Source: Duganella sp. CF458
GTDB taxonomy: Bacteria > Pseudomonadota > Gammaproteobacteria > Burkholderiales > Burkholderiaceae_D
DNA length: 64,000 bases
Assembly (NCBI RefSeq): GCF_900113115.1
Contig: NZ_FOOF01000009.1
Coordinates: 233,293-297,292 of the forward strand
Reading direction: 5' to 3'
The notes below the pieces were generated by a model. The model was not told the DNA's origin. It worked only from the letters and a program-made list of their open reading frames with translations, and made no database searches. The position numbers and the translations under genes were made by a program. This document shows, piece after piece, positions 51,569 to 61,039 of this stretch (its first letter is position 1; each line of letters starts with the position of its first letter).

Positions 51569-52753
51569 ATGACTTATCTACTGCACATCGTCGCGCGCGA
51601 GGTTCCTGCCAACGATGCGGAAGTTCTCCCATTCCTGGAACAGATTGCCGGTGCAACCATCAGTATTGCGCCATCCCAGCAGTTGAAGAGTTTTCGCGAT
51701 GCCATCGTCAAGCTGTTCCCCTGCCTGAGCAGCTATGGCGCCGGGGACAAGGCCATTGAAACCTGCCCTTGGGCGGATGGCCCCTTGGCGGACAATTTCA
51801 AGGGCGGCTATGGCAGCGTAGCGATTTCGCGCCGCCACGATGAAGTGATTCCTCACGTACTGCGCATCGCCAGCGACCTTGGCGTTACCGTGGTGGACGA
51901 GCAAAATGGCGCCGTGCACCGGCCGCAGGCTTACCAGGTGGTGCTGGAGGGGCCGCTGGAAGGCGTGGAAGTTGAAGTCGCGGCAACCCAGCTTGCGGAA
52001 TTGATGAACCAGCCGCTCCCGCAAATGGTGCTGCTGCTGCATTCGCGCCGCCGGACCCTGGTCAAGAAGGGCCTTACCCGCTCACAGGCCGAAGTATATG
52101 TAAGCGCCTTGCGCGACCGCGCCAGCTGCCGCGCTTCAGTCTCGGCAGAACCGCGCAAATCCCCCGGCAAGAACGCGCCTGTGGCGCCGGCCAAGGCACT
52201 CCCGAAGGCTCCGGTCCAGGCGCCAAGCGCGCCGCCCTTGCGCGTGGCGCCAGCGCAGCCGGTGACGACATTCGACCAGCCGGAAGTCATCGGCATCCAG
52301 CCTGACGAGCGGATGTTCAAGGCCGCCGATGCGCAGCGCATGGCTGCCGCGGCGACTGTTGTCGGCATTGCATTGCTGCTGCTGGTGATGGTGCTGCGCG
52401 TGAAATCGCCGTACCTGACGTCGATCGCATTGGCGATGCATCTGCTGGGCGCGATTGCCGTGGTCCGGTTTGGCCAGGCCATGGGTTCCGGCCTGCTGCG
52501 TACCCTGGTGTTTGCTGTGCTGGCATTGGTTCCAGGCTTGGGCACCTTGCTGGTCGTGTGGACTTATTTCCGTGCGGCGGGCGTCTTGAAAGCGAACGGC
52601 CTCACTTCCCGCAACGCGCCGCTGGACGCCGACGAGGTGCGTGAGCTGGCCGGCCTGGATGGCATGCTGCCCTCGACCAAATGCCTGCTGGTCTTGCTGG
52701 TGCTCGGGGCGGCTGGCGGCTTCGCTCTCAGCGAGGGGCTGCTTTTGATGTGA
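51569..52753 (+). CDS. hypothetical membrane protein, paralogue A of a tandem pair
   Basis: This 394-residue protein of unknown family has a soluble N-terminal region (1-190) followed by a Pro/Ala-rich linker (about 195-235). Four hydrophobic helices follow (about 260-285, 290-308, 315-340 and 372-394). Residues 50-190 align with the next protein through [36 protein letters not shown] and RRTLVKKGLTRSQAEVYVSA. The last stretch resembles small alpha-beta modules of the L7/L12 C-terminal kind, but I cannot assign it. There is no signal peptide, so the N-terminus is cytoplasmic. Confidence 0.7.
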   Translation: MTYLLHIVAREVPANDAEVLPFLEQIAGATISIAPSQQLKSFRDAIVKLFPCLSSYGAGDKAIETCPWADGPLADNFKGGYGSVAISRRHDEVIPHVLRIASDLGVTVVDEQNGAVHRPQAYQVVLEGPLEGVEVEVAATQLAELMNQPLPQMVLLLHSRRRTLVKKGLTRSQAEVYVSALRDRASCRASVSAEPRKSPGKNAPVAPAKALPKAPVQAPSAPPLRVAPAQPVTTFDQPEVIGIQPDERMFKAADAQRMAAAATVVGIALLLLVMVLRVKSPYLTSIALAMHLLGAIAVVRFGQAMGSGLLRTLVFAVLALVPGLGTLLVVWTYFRAAGVLKANGLTSRNAPLDADEVRELAGLDGMLPSTKCLLVLLVLGAAGGFALSEGLLLM

Positions 52754-52816
52754 TTTTCGTTGTAATTGTGCAATGGAAGTTTAATTCCATGCATGGTTTT
52801 CGATTAAAATCACGAG

Positions 52817-54340
52817 ATGAATCATCAGCTACAACTGGCCTCAGTGGCCGCTCCCGAGTCCGATCTCGACGTTTTCCCCTTCATGAACAAGCTGCGGCAG
52901 GAGGCCGGCGACCAGCCGCCCTCCGCCGTGATGACGCGTTTTTACGACGCGCTGGCGGCACTGTTTCCCGATACTCCCTGGTCGGATGGCCATTTCGCCG
53001 GCGATGCGGGCCGCATGACGGTGACGCATCGTCGCAACGAAGTCATGCCGCACGTACTGCACCTCGCGGGTGAATTCGGCCTGACCGTGGTGGATAACCA
53101 TTCTGGCGAAGTGCACCGTCCGGCGATCTACCAGGTGGTGCTGGAAGGCCCCGCGCCAGGCGTGGAGCTGGGCGATGCGGCGCACCGTCTCGCTGCCGTG
53201 ATGAGCAAGCCGATCACGGAAATGTTGCGGCTGTTGTCGGGCGGGCGCCGGACCGTGGTCAAGAAAGGCGTGTTGCGCACCCAGGCCCAGTTCTATGTCG
53301 ATGCGCTGAAGGAGCGGGCCGGCTGCCACGCTACGCTGATACTCGAGTCCGGCCGCGCCGTACATCCGGCACCGCCGCCGCCAAGCCCGCCGCCGGCACG
53401 GCCTGCCCCGGTTAAGCAAGCAGCGGCTGCAACCGGCCTGTCGCTGGAAGCTGCGGAAGCAAAACCGGCCATGCCGCCGCTATCGCGCCGCGAGCCGGAG
53501 CCGGAACCTCATGCGGCGGCCGATTCCGGAGCCGACCCGCGGCTGTTCATGCTGGCCGATGGCTTGCGCCTGACGGTGTATGCGACCGTGTTGTACCTGG
53601 CCGCGGCATATTTCATTCGCAGTATGGCTGGTTGGCCGAAGACCGTCATGGCGCTGGGCGTTACCGTTGTGGCGATGGTCGCCGTCTACCGCCTGTCCAA
53701 GGGCGCGGGCTCGAATATCGTGATGCGGATCCTGGCGATGGTTTTCATTATCATCCCTCTGGCCAATATCCTGGTGCTGGTGCTCCTGATACGGCGCGGT
53801 AAGGTGGCGTTGCGCGAAAACGAAATCGGCGCCGGCTGGTTCGGCGCTTCGTTCGACGACATTGTTCGTTTGCGAGGCGGCAGCACTGCCATCCTCCCTT
53901 CAACCCTGATCGGCCTGTTCGCGGCGCTGGGCGTGGCCGGCATGGTTGGTCTAGGGAAGCAGACTGCGGAGAAATATGTGGACGCGATGCTCGGCAAACA
54001 TCCGCAGCCTTGCGCCGTTGTCGGCATCTGGGAATCGAGCAAGCTTGGCCCGAACGGCAGGGTGGTGATGCGCGATGACGGCAATTACTTTGTCCTGCCC
54101 TTGAAAGGCCAGGAAGACAAGGTAAAAGAAGAGCAGGGTGAATGGTCGGTGCGTAACCGTAACTTCGTATGGCAGGTGCCGCTGGCCGACAAGCCATGGG
54201 TGAAGGCTGAACGTATCGAGACCTTCAAGCTTAGCCTTGACGGGGAATTCATCACCATCTTCGAGCCGCAGGCGAAGGGATTATTCACCGAATGGCGCCG
54301 CGCCGGCGCCATGAAATCGGAACGCTGCGGCTTTAATTGA
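52817..54340 (+). CDS. hypothetical membrane protein, paralogue B of a tandem pair
   Basis: This 507-residue protein shares its N-terminal domain (49-173: [65 protein letters not shown]) with the preceding protein. A Pro-rich linker follows (about 185-230) and four hydrophobic helices between about 255 and 390. It then adds a C-terminal ~110-residue beta-rich domain absent from its paralogue ([20 protein letters not shown], then [15 protein letters not shown] and FTEWRRAG), probably periplasmic. Its last 8 nt overlap the end of the convergent trpC. No function can be assigned. Confidence 0.7.
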   Translation: MNHQLQLASVAAPESDLDVFPFMNKLRQEAGDQPPSAVMTRFYDALAALFPDTPWSDGHFAGDAGRMTVTHRRNEVMPHVLHLAGEFGLTVVDNHSGEVHRPAIYQVVLEGPAPGVELGDAAHRLAAVMSKPITEMLRLLSGGRRTVVKKGVLRTQAQFYVDALKERAGCHATLILESGRAVHPAPPPPSPPPARPAPVKQAAAATGLSLEAAEAKPAMPPLSRREPEPEPHAAADSGADPRLFMLADGLRLTVYATVLYLAAAYFIRSMAGWPKTVMALGVTVVAMVAVYRLSKGAGSNIVMRILAMVFIIIPLANILVLVLLIRRGKVALRENEIGAGWFGASFDDIVRLRGGSTAILPSTLIGLFAALGVAGMVGLGKQTAEKYVDAMLGKHPQPCAVVGIWESSKLGPNGRVVMRDDGNYFVLPLKGQEDKVKEEQGEWSVRNRNFVWQVPLADKPWVKAERIETFKLSLDGEFITIFEPQAKGLFTEWRRAGAMKSERCGFN

Positions 54341-55133
54341 ACAGCTTGCGCAGCTCGGCTCCCGGGTCGGGCGCGCGCATGAAGGCTTCGCCGACCAGGA
54401 AGGCGTGCACGTCGTTTTCACGCATGCGTTGCACGTCGGCCGGGCTCATGATGCCGGACTCGGTGATCACCATGCGTTCTTGCGGGATGCGCGACAGCAG
54501 GTCAAGCGTGGTGTCCAGCGTCACGTCGAAGGTGCGCAGGTTGCGGTTGTTGATGCCGATCAGGCGGCTCTTCAGGTTCAGCGCGGCGGCCAGCTCGTCG
54601 CCATCGTGCGATTCGATCAGCACGTCCATGCCCAGTTCATGGGCGCAGGCTTCCATTTCCGCCATCAGGCCGTGGTCCAGCGCCGATACGATCAACAGGA
54701 TGCAGTCGGCGCCCATCGCGCGGGCCTGGTAGATCTGGTACATGTCGACCATGAAGTCCTTGCGCAGCACTGGAATGTCGCAGGCGGCGCGCGCCTGCTG
54801 CAGGTACTCGTTCGATCCCTGGAAGAAGTTCACATCGGTCAGCACGGACAGGCAGGCGGCGCCGGCGTTGGCGTAGCTCTCGGCGATTTCGGCCGGGCGG
54901 AAGTCGGCGCGCAGCACGCCTTTCGAAGGCGAGGCCTTTTTCACTTCGGCGATCACGGCGGCGTGCCCGGCGTCGATCTTCCTGCGCAAGCTGGCTTCGA
55001 AACCGCGCAGCCCGGCGCGCAGCTCCTGGTCGCCCTCTACCTCGTCGCGCAGCGATTGAAGGCTGCGGTGCTTCTTGGCGGCAGCCACTTCGTCGGCCTT
55101 GACGGCCAGGATTTTATTCAGGATATCGGACAT
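54333..55133 (-). CDS. trpC: indole-3-glycerol-phosphate synthase
   Basis: This 266-residue TIM-barrel enzyme converts CdRP to indole-3-glycerol phosphate in tryptophan synthesis. Conserved stretches are [18 protein letters not shown] (catalytic Lys and phosphate site), [47 protein letters not shown] and [10 protein letters not shown]. It is a single-function TrpC, not fused to TrpF. It is the last gene of the trp operon here; trpF, trpB and trpA are elsewhere. ATG 55133 lies 8 nt beyond the LysE gene's stop. Confidence 0.97.
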   Translation of the reverse strand: MSDILNKILAVKADEVAAAKKHRSLQSLRDEVEGDQELRAGLRGFEASLRRKIDAGHAAVIAEVKKASPSKGVLRADFRPAEIAESYANAGAACLSVLTDVNFFQGSNEYLQQARAACDIPVLRKDFMVDMYQIYQARAMGADCILLIVSALDHGLMAEMEACAHELGMDVLIESHDGDELAAALNLKSRLIGINNRNLRTFDVTLDTTLDLLSRIPQERMVITESGIMSPADVQRMRENDVHAFLVGEAFMRAPDPGAELRKLFN

Positions 55134-55141
55134 GATGTTTT

Positions 55142-55792
55142 TCAGTGTTGTTCGGCCAGGGCCAGGCGCGCACCCAGCGCGATGAACAAACCGCCGGTCA
55201 CGCGGTTCAGCCACAGCGCCACCAGTGGTTTGACCTTCAGCCTGGCACTCGCGAAGGCAGTGAAGATGGCAAGGCCGTTACACCACAGCATGCCGTTGAA
55301 ATTGAAAATGCAGCCAAGGAGCAGGAAGGCCAGGGGCTTGTTGGCTGCGCCGGCGTCGATGAACTGTGGCACGAAAGCCAGGAAGAACAGCGCCACTTTC
55401 GGGTTCAGCACATTGGTCAGGAAACCTTGGGCGAAGATCTTGCGATAGGGCAGGGCGGGCGGGGCCTCCGGCGCCGTCGCGTCGCCGACAGCGGCGTCGC
55501 GCTTCAGGCGAGCACGCAGCATGCCGATGCCGCACCAGACGATGTACGCCGCGCCCACCCACTTCACCACGGTGAAAGCGGTGGCGGAGGTGGCCAGCAC
55601 AGCCGACAGGCCCAGCGCCGCGGCGCCAATATGCACCATGGTGCCGGCGCCAATCCCCAACGCCGCCGCGCAACCCGCGCGCCAGCCCTGGGTGGCGCTA
55701 CGCGCCATGATCAGCAATGAATCCGGTCCCGGCATGACGTTCAGCAGCAGACCGGAGATCACGAACAGCGTCAGGTCATGGATGCCGAACAT
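55142..55792 (-). CDS. LysE/RhtB-family amino-acid exporter within trp operon
   Basis: This 216-residue inner-membrane protein has six hydrophobic helices and the RhtB opening [23 protein letters not shown] (residues about 11-33), plus [21 protein letters not shown] (about 120-140). The family exports amino acids such as lysine, threonine and homoserine. Its place 3 nt after trpD and 8 nt before trpC suggests co-expression with tryptophan synthesis and perhaps export of an aromatic amino acid or intermediate, which is inference. Confidence 0.9.
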   Translation of the reverse strand: MFGIHDLTLFVISGLLLNVMPGPDSLLIMARSATQGWRAGCAAALGIGAGTMVHIGAAALGLSAVLATSATAFTVVKWVGAAYIVWCGIGMLRARLKRDAAVGDATAPEAPPALPYRKIFAQGFLTNVLNPKVALFFLAFVPQFIDAGAANKPLAFLLLGCIFNFNGMLWCNGLAIFTAFASARLKVKPLVALWLNRVTGGLFIALGARLALAEQH

Positions 55793-55795
55793 CGC

Positions 55796-56833
55796 TTAGC
55801 CCTCCCGGCCGAGTTCTTGGGTCACGCGGACGAACTGTTCCAGCTTGGCGACTGCCGCGCCGGAAGATACCGCCGTGCGGGCGCGCGCCAGGCCATCCTC
55901 GATCGAGGAGGCAATGCCCGCCGCATACAGTGCGGTACCGGCGTTCAGCGCCACGATATCCGAAGCAGGGCCCGGCTCGCCGTGCAGGGCTTCCATCACG
56001 CGCGCCTTGGATTCCACGGCATCGGCCACCTTGAGGTTGCGCGAAGCGATCATCGACAGGCCGAAATCCTCTGGATGGATCTCGTACTCGCGGATTTCAC
56101 CGTTGACCAGCTCACCCACCATGGTCCCGGCGCCGAGCGACACTTCATCCATATTGTCGCGGCCATATACCACCACCGCGTGCTGCGCACCCAGGCGCTG
56201 CAGCACGCGCACCTGGATACCCACCAGGTCCTGGTGGAACACGCCCATCAGGATGTTCGGCGCGCCGGCAGGATTGGTCAGCGGGCCCAGGATGTTGAAG
56301 ATCGAGCGCACGCCCAGCTCGCGGCGTACCGGCGCCACGTGCTTCATTGCAGCGTGGTGGTTCGGGGCGAACATGAAGCCGATGCCGGTCTGCGCGATCG
56401 ACTGCGCAATCTGTTCCGGCTTGAGGTTGATGTTGGCGCCCAGCGATTCGATCAGGTCCGCGCTGCCCGAGGAGGAGGACACCGAGCGCCCGCCATGCTT
56501 GGCCACGCGCGCACCTGCGGCGGCGGCGACAAACATCGCGGCGGAAGAAATGTTGAACGTGTGCGCGCCGTCGCCGCCGGTACCGACGATATCCACCAGG
56601 TTGGTGGTGTCGGCCATCGGCACCTTGGTCGAGAATTCACGCATGACCTGCGCCGCAGCGGTGATCTCGCCGATGGTTTCCTTCTTGACGCGCAGGCCCA
56701 TGGTCAGGGCCGCCATCATCACAGGCGACATTTCGCCGGACATGATCTGGCGGAACAGGTGCAGCATCTCGTCGTGGAAAATCTCACGGTGTTCGATGCA
56801 GCGAACCAGTGCTTCTTGATGCGTAATTGCCAT
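55796..56833 (-). CDS. trpD: anthranilate phosphoribosyltransferase
   Basis: This 345-residue enzyme transfers phosphoribose from PRPP to anthranilate. It shows the family's glycine-rich PRPP loop [20 protein letters not shown] (about 79-98), [20 protein letters not shown], and the metal-binding [12 protein letters not shown]. It is a stand-alone TrpD, separate from the TrpG amidotransferase as usual in Burkholderiales. ATG 56833 is chosen because the protein family begins at this point. It is 14 nt downstream of trpG. Confidence 0.97.
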   Translation of the reverse strand: MAITHQEALVRCIEHREIFHDEMLHLFRQIMSGEMSPVMMAALTMGLRVKKETIGEITAAAQVMREFSTKVPMADTTNLVDIVGTGGDGAHTFNISSAAMFVAAAAGARVAKHGGRSVSSSSGSADLIESLGANINLKPEQIAQSIAQTGIGFMFAPNHHAAMKHVAPVRRELGVRSIFNILGPLTNPAGAPNILMGVFHQDLVGIQVRVLQRLGAQHAVVVYGRDNMDEVSLGAGTMVGELVNGEIREYEIHPEDFGLSMIASRNLKVADAVESKARVMEALHGEPGPASDIVALNAGTALYAAGIASSIEDGLARARTAVSSGAAVAKLEQFVRVTQELGREG

Positions 56834-56847
56834 GATGCTTCCTTCTC

Positions 56848-57414
56848 TTATTTGCGGTCGAGGAAATTCTTCAGCAAGGCGTGGCCGTGCTCGGACAGGA
56901 TGGACTCGGGGTGGAACTGCACACCCTCGATGTCGTATTCCTTGTGCCGCACGCCCATGATTTCGCCGTCGTCGGTCCATGCGGTCACTTCCAGGCAGGA
57001 AGGCAGCGAGGATCGCTCGATTGCCAAAGAGTGGTAGCGGATTACCGTGAACGGGCTGGATAAGCCCTGGAACACGCCCACACCCGTATGCGCGATAAGA
57101 GAGGTTTTGCCATGCATGACTTGCTTGGCGCGGATAACTTTGCCGCCAAAGGCTTCACCGATGGCCTGGTGCCCCAGGCAGACGCCCAGGATAGGTTTCT
57201 TGCCCGCGAAGTGCTTCAGCACTTCCAGCGAGATGCCCGCCTGCGACGGGTCTTTTGGACCGGGCGAAATGCAGATGCGGTCAGGATTCAGTGCTTCGAT
57301 TTCGGCGATGGTGATTTCGTCGTTGCGGTGCACGCGCACGTCTTCGCCCAGTTCACCGAAATACTGCACGATGTTGTAGGTGAAGGAGTCGTAGTTGTCG
57401 ATCATCAGCAGCAT
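56848..57414 (-). CDS. trpG: anthranilate synthase component II (glutamine amidotransferase)
   Basis: This 188-residue class I amidotransferase ([20 protein letters not shown]) has the nucleophile Cys in [14 protein letters not shown] (about 76-89) and the His-Glu pair in [13 protein letters not shown] (about 168-180). It provides ammonia to TrpE. It may also serve PabB for folate, as many TrpG proteins do. The ATG is 1 nt past the trpE stop, so the two subunits are translationally coupled. Confidence 0.96.
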   Translation of the reverse strand: MLLMIDNYDSFTYNIVQYFGELGEDVRVHRNDEITIAEIEALNPDRICISPGPKDPSQAGISLEVLKHFAGKKPILGVCLGHQAIGEAFGGKVIRAKQVMHGKTSLIAHTGVGVFQGLSSPFTVIRYHSLAIERSSLPSCLEVTAWTDDGEIMGVRHKEYDIEGVQFHPESILSEHGHALLKNFLDRK

Positions 57415-57415
57415 T

Positions 57416-58912
57416 TCAGAACTCCCCATCCAGGCCATCTTGCACTTGCTCGGCCGCGCGCAGTACGGCACGCGCCTTGTTTTCAGTTTCCTGCCATTCC
57501 ATTTCCGGTATCGAATCGGCGACGATGCCGGCGGCGGCCTGCACGTACAGCATGCCGTCCTTGATCACACCGGTGCGGATCGCGATCGCCACATCCATCT
57601 CGCCGCCGAAGGACAGATAGCCGCAGGCGCCGCCATAGATGCCGCGCTTGCAGATCTCCAGTTCGTCGATGATTTCCATCGCGCGCACTTTCGGCGCGCC
57701 GGTCAGGGTGCCGGCTGGGAAGGTCGCCCGCAGCACATCCAGGTTGGACATGCCCTTCTTCAGCTTGCCCTCCACGTTGGAGACGATGTGCTGAACGTGC
57801 GAGTACTTCTCGATCACCATCTTGTCGGTCAGCTTCACGCTGCCGATTTCGGAGATGCGGCCCAGGTCATTGCGCGCCAGGTCGATCAGCATCACGTGTT
57901 CCGCCACTTCCTTCGGATCGTTCAGCAGTTCTTCGGCCAGTGCCGCGTCGCGTTCCGGCGTATTGCCGCGCGGGCGGGTGCCGGCGATCGGGCGCAGCGT
58001 GACCTTCTTCTCGCCGTCCGGCAGGGTCTCGTTGCGCACCAGGATTTCCGGCGACGCACCGACGATCTGCATATCGCCGAAATTGTAGAAGTACATGTAC
58101 GGCGAAGGGTTCAGCGAACGCAGGGAGCGGTACAGGGTGAGCGGCGAATCCACATATGGCTTGCGGATGCGCTGGCCGATCTGCACCTGCATCAGGTCGC
58201 CAGCCAGGATGTATTCGTGCGCCTTGGCGACCGCCTTCAGGTAATCCTCTTTGGCAAAGTCGCGGATGGTTTCAGTGCGTACCGAAGACGTGGTGACCGG
58301 CGCGTCGACACCGCGGCGCAGCAGGGCACGCAGGTCTTTCAGGCGCTGGCGCGCTTTGGAATAGGCTTCCGGCTGCTGCGGGTCGGCGTAGACGATCAGG
58401 TACAACTTGCCGGACAGGTTGTCGATGACGGCCAGTTCTTCGGTCACCATCAACTGGATTTCAGGCAGGCCCAGGTCGTCCTTCGGCCGGGTCTTGGCCA
58501 GCGTCTTTTCAATATGGCGTACGGTGTCGTAGCCGAAGTAGCCGGCCAGGCCGCCGCAGAACCGCGGCATGCCGGGACGCAGGGCTACTTTGAAGCGCGC
58601 CTGGTATTGCTCGATGAATTCGAGGGGATTGCCTTCATGGGCCTCGATCACCTGGCCGTTCTTGACGATCTCGGTCAGCTTGCCGGTGCTGCGCAAGATG
58701 GTGTTGGCCGGCAGGCCGATGAACGAGTAGCGGCCGAAACGCTCGCCACCCACCACCGACTCCAGCAGGAAGGTGTTCTTGCCGTAGTTCTGGGTCTGGG
58801 CCAGCTTGAGGTAGAGGGTGAGCGGGGTTTCGAGGTCGGCGAAGGCTTCCGCGATCAAAGGGATACGGGTATAGCCTTCCGCGGCCAGCGATTTGAATTC
58901 GAGTTCGGTCAT
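57416..58912 (-). CDS. trpE: anthranilate synthase component I
   Basis: This 498-residue enzyme makes anthranilate from chorismate. The N-terminal allosteric part carries [18 protein letters not shown] (about 49-66, the LLES tryptophan-binding motif), so feedback inhibition is expected. The chorismate domain has [54 protein letters not shown] and [20 protein letters not shown]. It is the first structural gene after the trp leader. Ribosome site GGAGAG lies before ATG 58912. Confidence 0.97.
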   Translation of the reverse strand: MTELEFKSLAAEGYTRIPLIAEAFADLETPLTLYLKLAQTQNYGKNTFLLESVVGGERFGRYSFIGLPANTILRSTGKLTEIVKNGQVIEAHEGNPLEFIEQYQARFKVALRPGMPRFCGGLAGYFGYDTVRHIEKTLAKTRPKDDLGLPEIQLMVTEELAVIDNLSGKLYLIVYADPQQPEAYSKARQRLKDLRALLRRGVDAPVTTSSVRTETIRDFAKEDYLKAVAKAHEYILAGDLMQVQIGQRIRKPYVDSPLTLYRSLRSLNPSPYMYFYNFGDMQIVGASPEILVRNETLPDGEKKVTLRPIAGTRPRGNTPERDAALAEELLNDPKEVAEHVMLIDLARNDLGRISEIGSVKLTDKMVIEKYSHVQHIVSNVEGKLKKGMSNLDVLRATFPAGTLTGAPKVRAMEIIDELEICKRGIYGGACGYLSFGGEMDVAIAIRTGVIKDGMLYVQAAAGIVADSIPEMEWQETENKARAVLRAAEQVQDGLDGEF

Positions 58913-58958
58913 GTGTCTCTCCATTCCGCCGCAGGATAAGGTGGGGGCGGTAGGTTAC

Positions 58959-58992
58959 AAAAAACCTGCCGGAGCATGATATGCACCAGCAG
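58959..58992 (-). terminator. trp attenuator (intrinsic terminator in leader)
   Basis: On the minus strand CTGCTGG-T-GCAT pairs with ATGC-T-CCGGCAG (58966-58992), an 11-bp stem with one T-T mismatch and an ATC loop. Six T follow (complement of 58959-58964). It lies 15 nt after the leader peptide stop and about 45 nt before trpE, the layout of a classical attenuator. A matching antiterminator is not obvious; GGCAATC near the last Trp codon can pair with GATTGCT that abuts the terminator. Confidence 0.8.
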
Positions 58993-59007
58993 CAATCAAG
59001 ACTACTG

Positions 59008-59085
59008 TCAGGATTGCCAGCGTCGCCACAGCCAGGCCTCAATCGAGCCCCGGTGGGTTACATTGTGTCTTTTGTTGAGAAACAT
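59008..59085 (-). CDS. trpL: trp operon leader peptide
   Basis: This 25-codon frame starts at ATG 59085 and ends at TGA 59008. It has three Trp codons within its last eight residues (ending AWLWRRWQS), followed 15 nt later by an intrinsic terminator and then trpE. This is the typical signature of ribosome-mediated attenuation: with scarce Trp-tRNA the ribosome stalls at the Trp codons and transcription continues. The start lies only 3 nt after the gph stop, and no strong ribosome site of its own is seen, so its translation may depend on gph. Confidence 0.82.
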   Translation of the reverse strand: MFLNKRHNVTHRGSIEAWLWRRWQS

Positions 59086-59088
59086 CGT

Positions 59089-59775
59089 TTAGTTTGCGCG
59101 TGAAATCAGTTCAGCTGCATGAAGAAGCGTGTCAACTATACCATCGGAATCTGTTTCGTGTATACCCACTCCGTGGTTATAACCATATGGCACGGTAAGC
59201 ACGGGGCAGCCTGCCGCGCGGGCCGCTTCCGCATCGTTTGAGGAGTCGCCAATGGCCACCACCTGGGCCGGCGGCAGGTCCAGGAATTCGCAAGCCTTCA
59301 GCAGCGGCATGGGGTGGGGCTTCTTCTTTTCGAACGAGTCGCCGCCGAACAGCACTTCGAAATAGCCGTCCAGGCATTTCAGCGCGAGCAGCGGTTTGGC
59401 GACGGCCACCGGCTTGTTGGTGACGCAGGCCAGGCGCAGGCCGTTGGCCTTCATCGCCTGCAGGCCCGCCACCACATCGGCGTACACCTCGCTGTGGCGG
59501 CCGTTGATGACCAGGTAATGGCGCTGGTAGGCTTCCATGGCCCGGTCGAACAGGCGTTCCACGCCTTCCTCGTCATAGTCCAGCGCGAGCACGCGCCGCA
59601 CCAGGTTTTCGGAGCCTTTGCCGACCATCAGCTCGATCTGCGCCGCGGTAATGGGCGCCAGGCCCAGTTCTTCGCGCATCAGGTTGATGGCCACCTCGAA
59701 GTCCGGCATCGTGTCGAGCATGGTGCCGTCGAGGTCGATGATGGCGGCCCTTACGCCGCGCAGGACCGCCGCCAT
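59089..59775 (-). CDS. gph: phosphoglycolate phosphatase
   Basis: This 228-residue HAD hydrolase has motif I DLDGTMLDT (about 14-22, nucleophile and acid Asp), motif II CVTNKP (about 117-122), and motifs III/IV GDSFEKKKPHP and AIGDSSNDAEAARAAG. It removes 2-phosphoglycolate formed from DNA repair or oxygenation. It is 4 nt downstream of rpe and directly upstream of the trp leader, a gene order I recall from Betaproteobacteria. A TTGACA sequence on the minus strand inside its 3' end (complement of 59130-59135) could be a -35 box for the trp genes, but a good -10 box is lacking. Confidence 0.92.
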   Translation of the reverse strand: MAAVLRGVRAAIIDLDGTMLDTMPDFEVAINLMREELGLAPITAAQIELMVGKGSENLVRRVLALDYDEEGVERLFDRAMEAYQRHYLVINGRHSEVYADVVAGLQAMKANGLRLACVTNKPVAVAKPLLALKCLDGYFEVLFGGDSFEKKKPHPMPLLKACEFLDLPPAQVVAIGDSSNDAEAARAAGCPVLTVPYGYNHGVGIHETDSDGIVDTLLHAAELISRAN

Positions 59776-59779
59776 GCGA

Positions 59780-60445
<666 letters not shown>

Positions 60446-60547
60446 GGCTGGTCGGCTGTGAAATAAGATGCGTTATTTTACGCTGCTGTGCGGACGCTGT
60501 CCGATTGCTTGGACTAGAATTGCCCAATTGTTATGAAGGAAACGCTT

Positions 60548-60922
60548 ATGGCCCAGTATGAGTTTGCGGTCGAGGTACGCACCCAGTACCTGCCGGAACA
60601 GTCCAATCCGGACCGCACCAATTTCGTGTTTACGTACACGATCACCATCAAGAACACCGGCACGGTGCCAGCCCAACTGATTTCCCGCCACTGGGTGATC
60701 ACGGATGCGAACAACCATATTGAAGAAGTGCGCGGCCTGGGCGTGGTGGGCCACCAGCCCTTGCTGGCGCCCGGCGAAGTGTTCGAGTACACCAGCGGTA
60801 CGCAGCTGCGCACGCCGCAGGGCTCCATGTTCGGCGAATATTTCTGCGTGGCCGAAGACGGTCACCAGTTCGAAACCAAGATCCCGGAGTTCGTGCTGTC
60901 GCTGCCGCGAACCCTGCACTAA
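60548..60922 (+). CDS. apaG: ApaG protein
   Basis: This 124-residue protein (MAQYEFAVEVRTQYLPEQSN) forms a fibronectin-like beta domain with the ApaG signatures YTITIKNTGTVPAQLISRHW, VRGLGVVGHQPLLAPGEVFEYTSG and GSMFGEYFCV. It is associated with Co2+/Mg2+ resistance in Salmonella (CorD); biochemical function unknown. ATG 60548 with AAGGAA upstream is preferred to ATG 60533. It is divergent from rpe. Confidence 0.95.
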   Translation: MAQYEFAVEVRTQYLPEQSNPDRTNFVFTYTITIKNTGTVPAQLISRHWVITDANNHIEEVRGLGVVGHQPLLAPGEVFEYTSGTQLRTPQGSMFGEYFCVAEDGHQFETKIPEFVLSLPRTLH

Positions 60923-61027
60923 TTACTTGTCGCCGTCCTTCTTCTTTTTGTTGGATGGCAGCGTCCACCAGACGATGAACACCAGAAGGAAGAGCGCCAC
61001 CAGCGCTTCGAGCATCAGATAAATCAT
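60923..61027 (-). CDS. 34-residue single-helix membrane protein
   Basis: This short frame starts MIYLMLEALVALFLLVFIVW and continues WTLPSNKKKKDGDK. One long hydrophobic helix (2-22) is followed by a basic, cytoplasmic tail. GAGGTG lies 6 nt before ATG 61027, the correct spacing. It fills the whole space between apaG and mltA on the opposite strand; its stop codon directly follows the apaG stop. Its codon use and clean helix-plus-lysine pattern suggest a real small protein. No family is known to me. Confidence 0.65.
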   Translation of the reverse strand: MIYLMLEALVALFLLVFIVWWTLPSNKKKKDGDK

Positions 61028-61039
61028 AGACAACACCTC

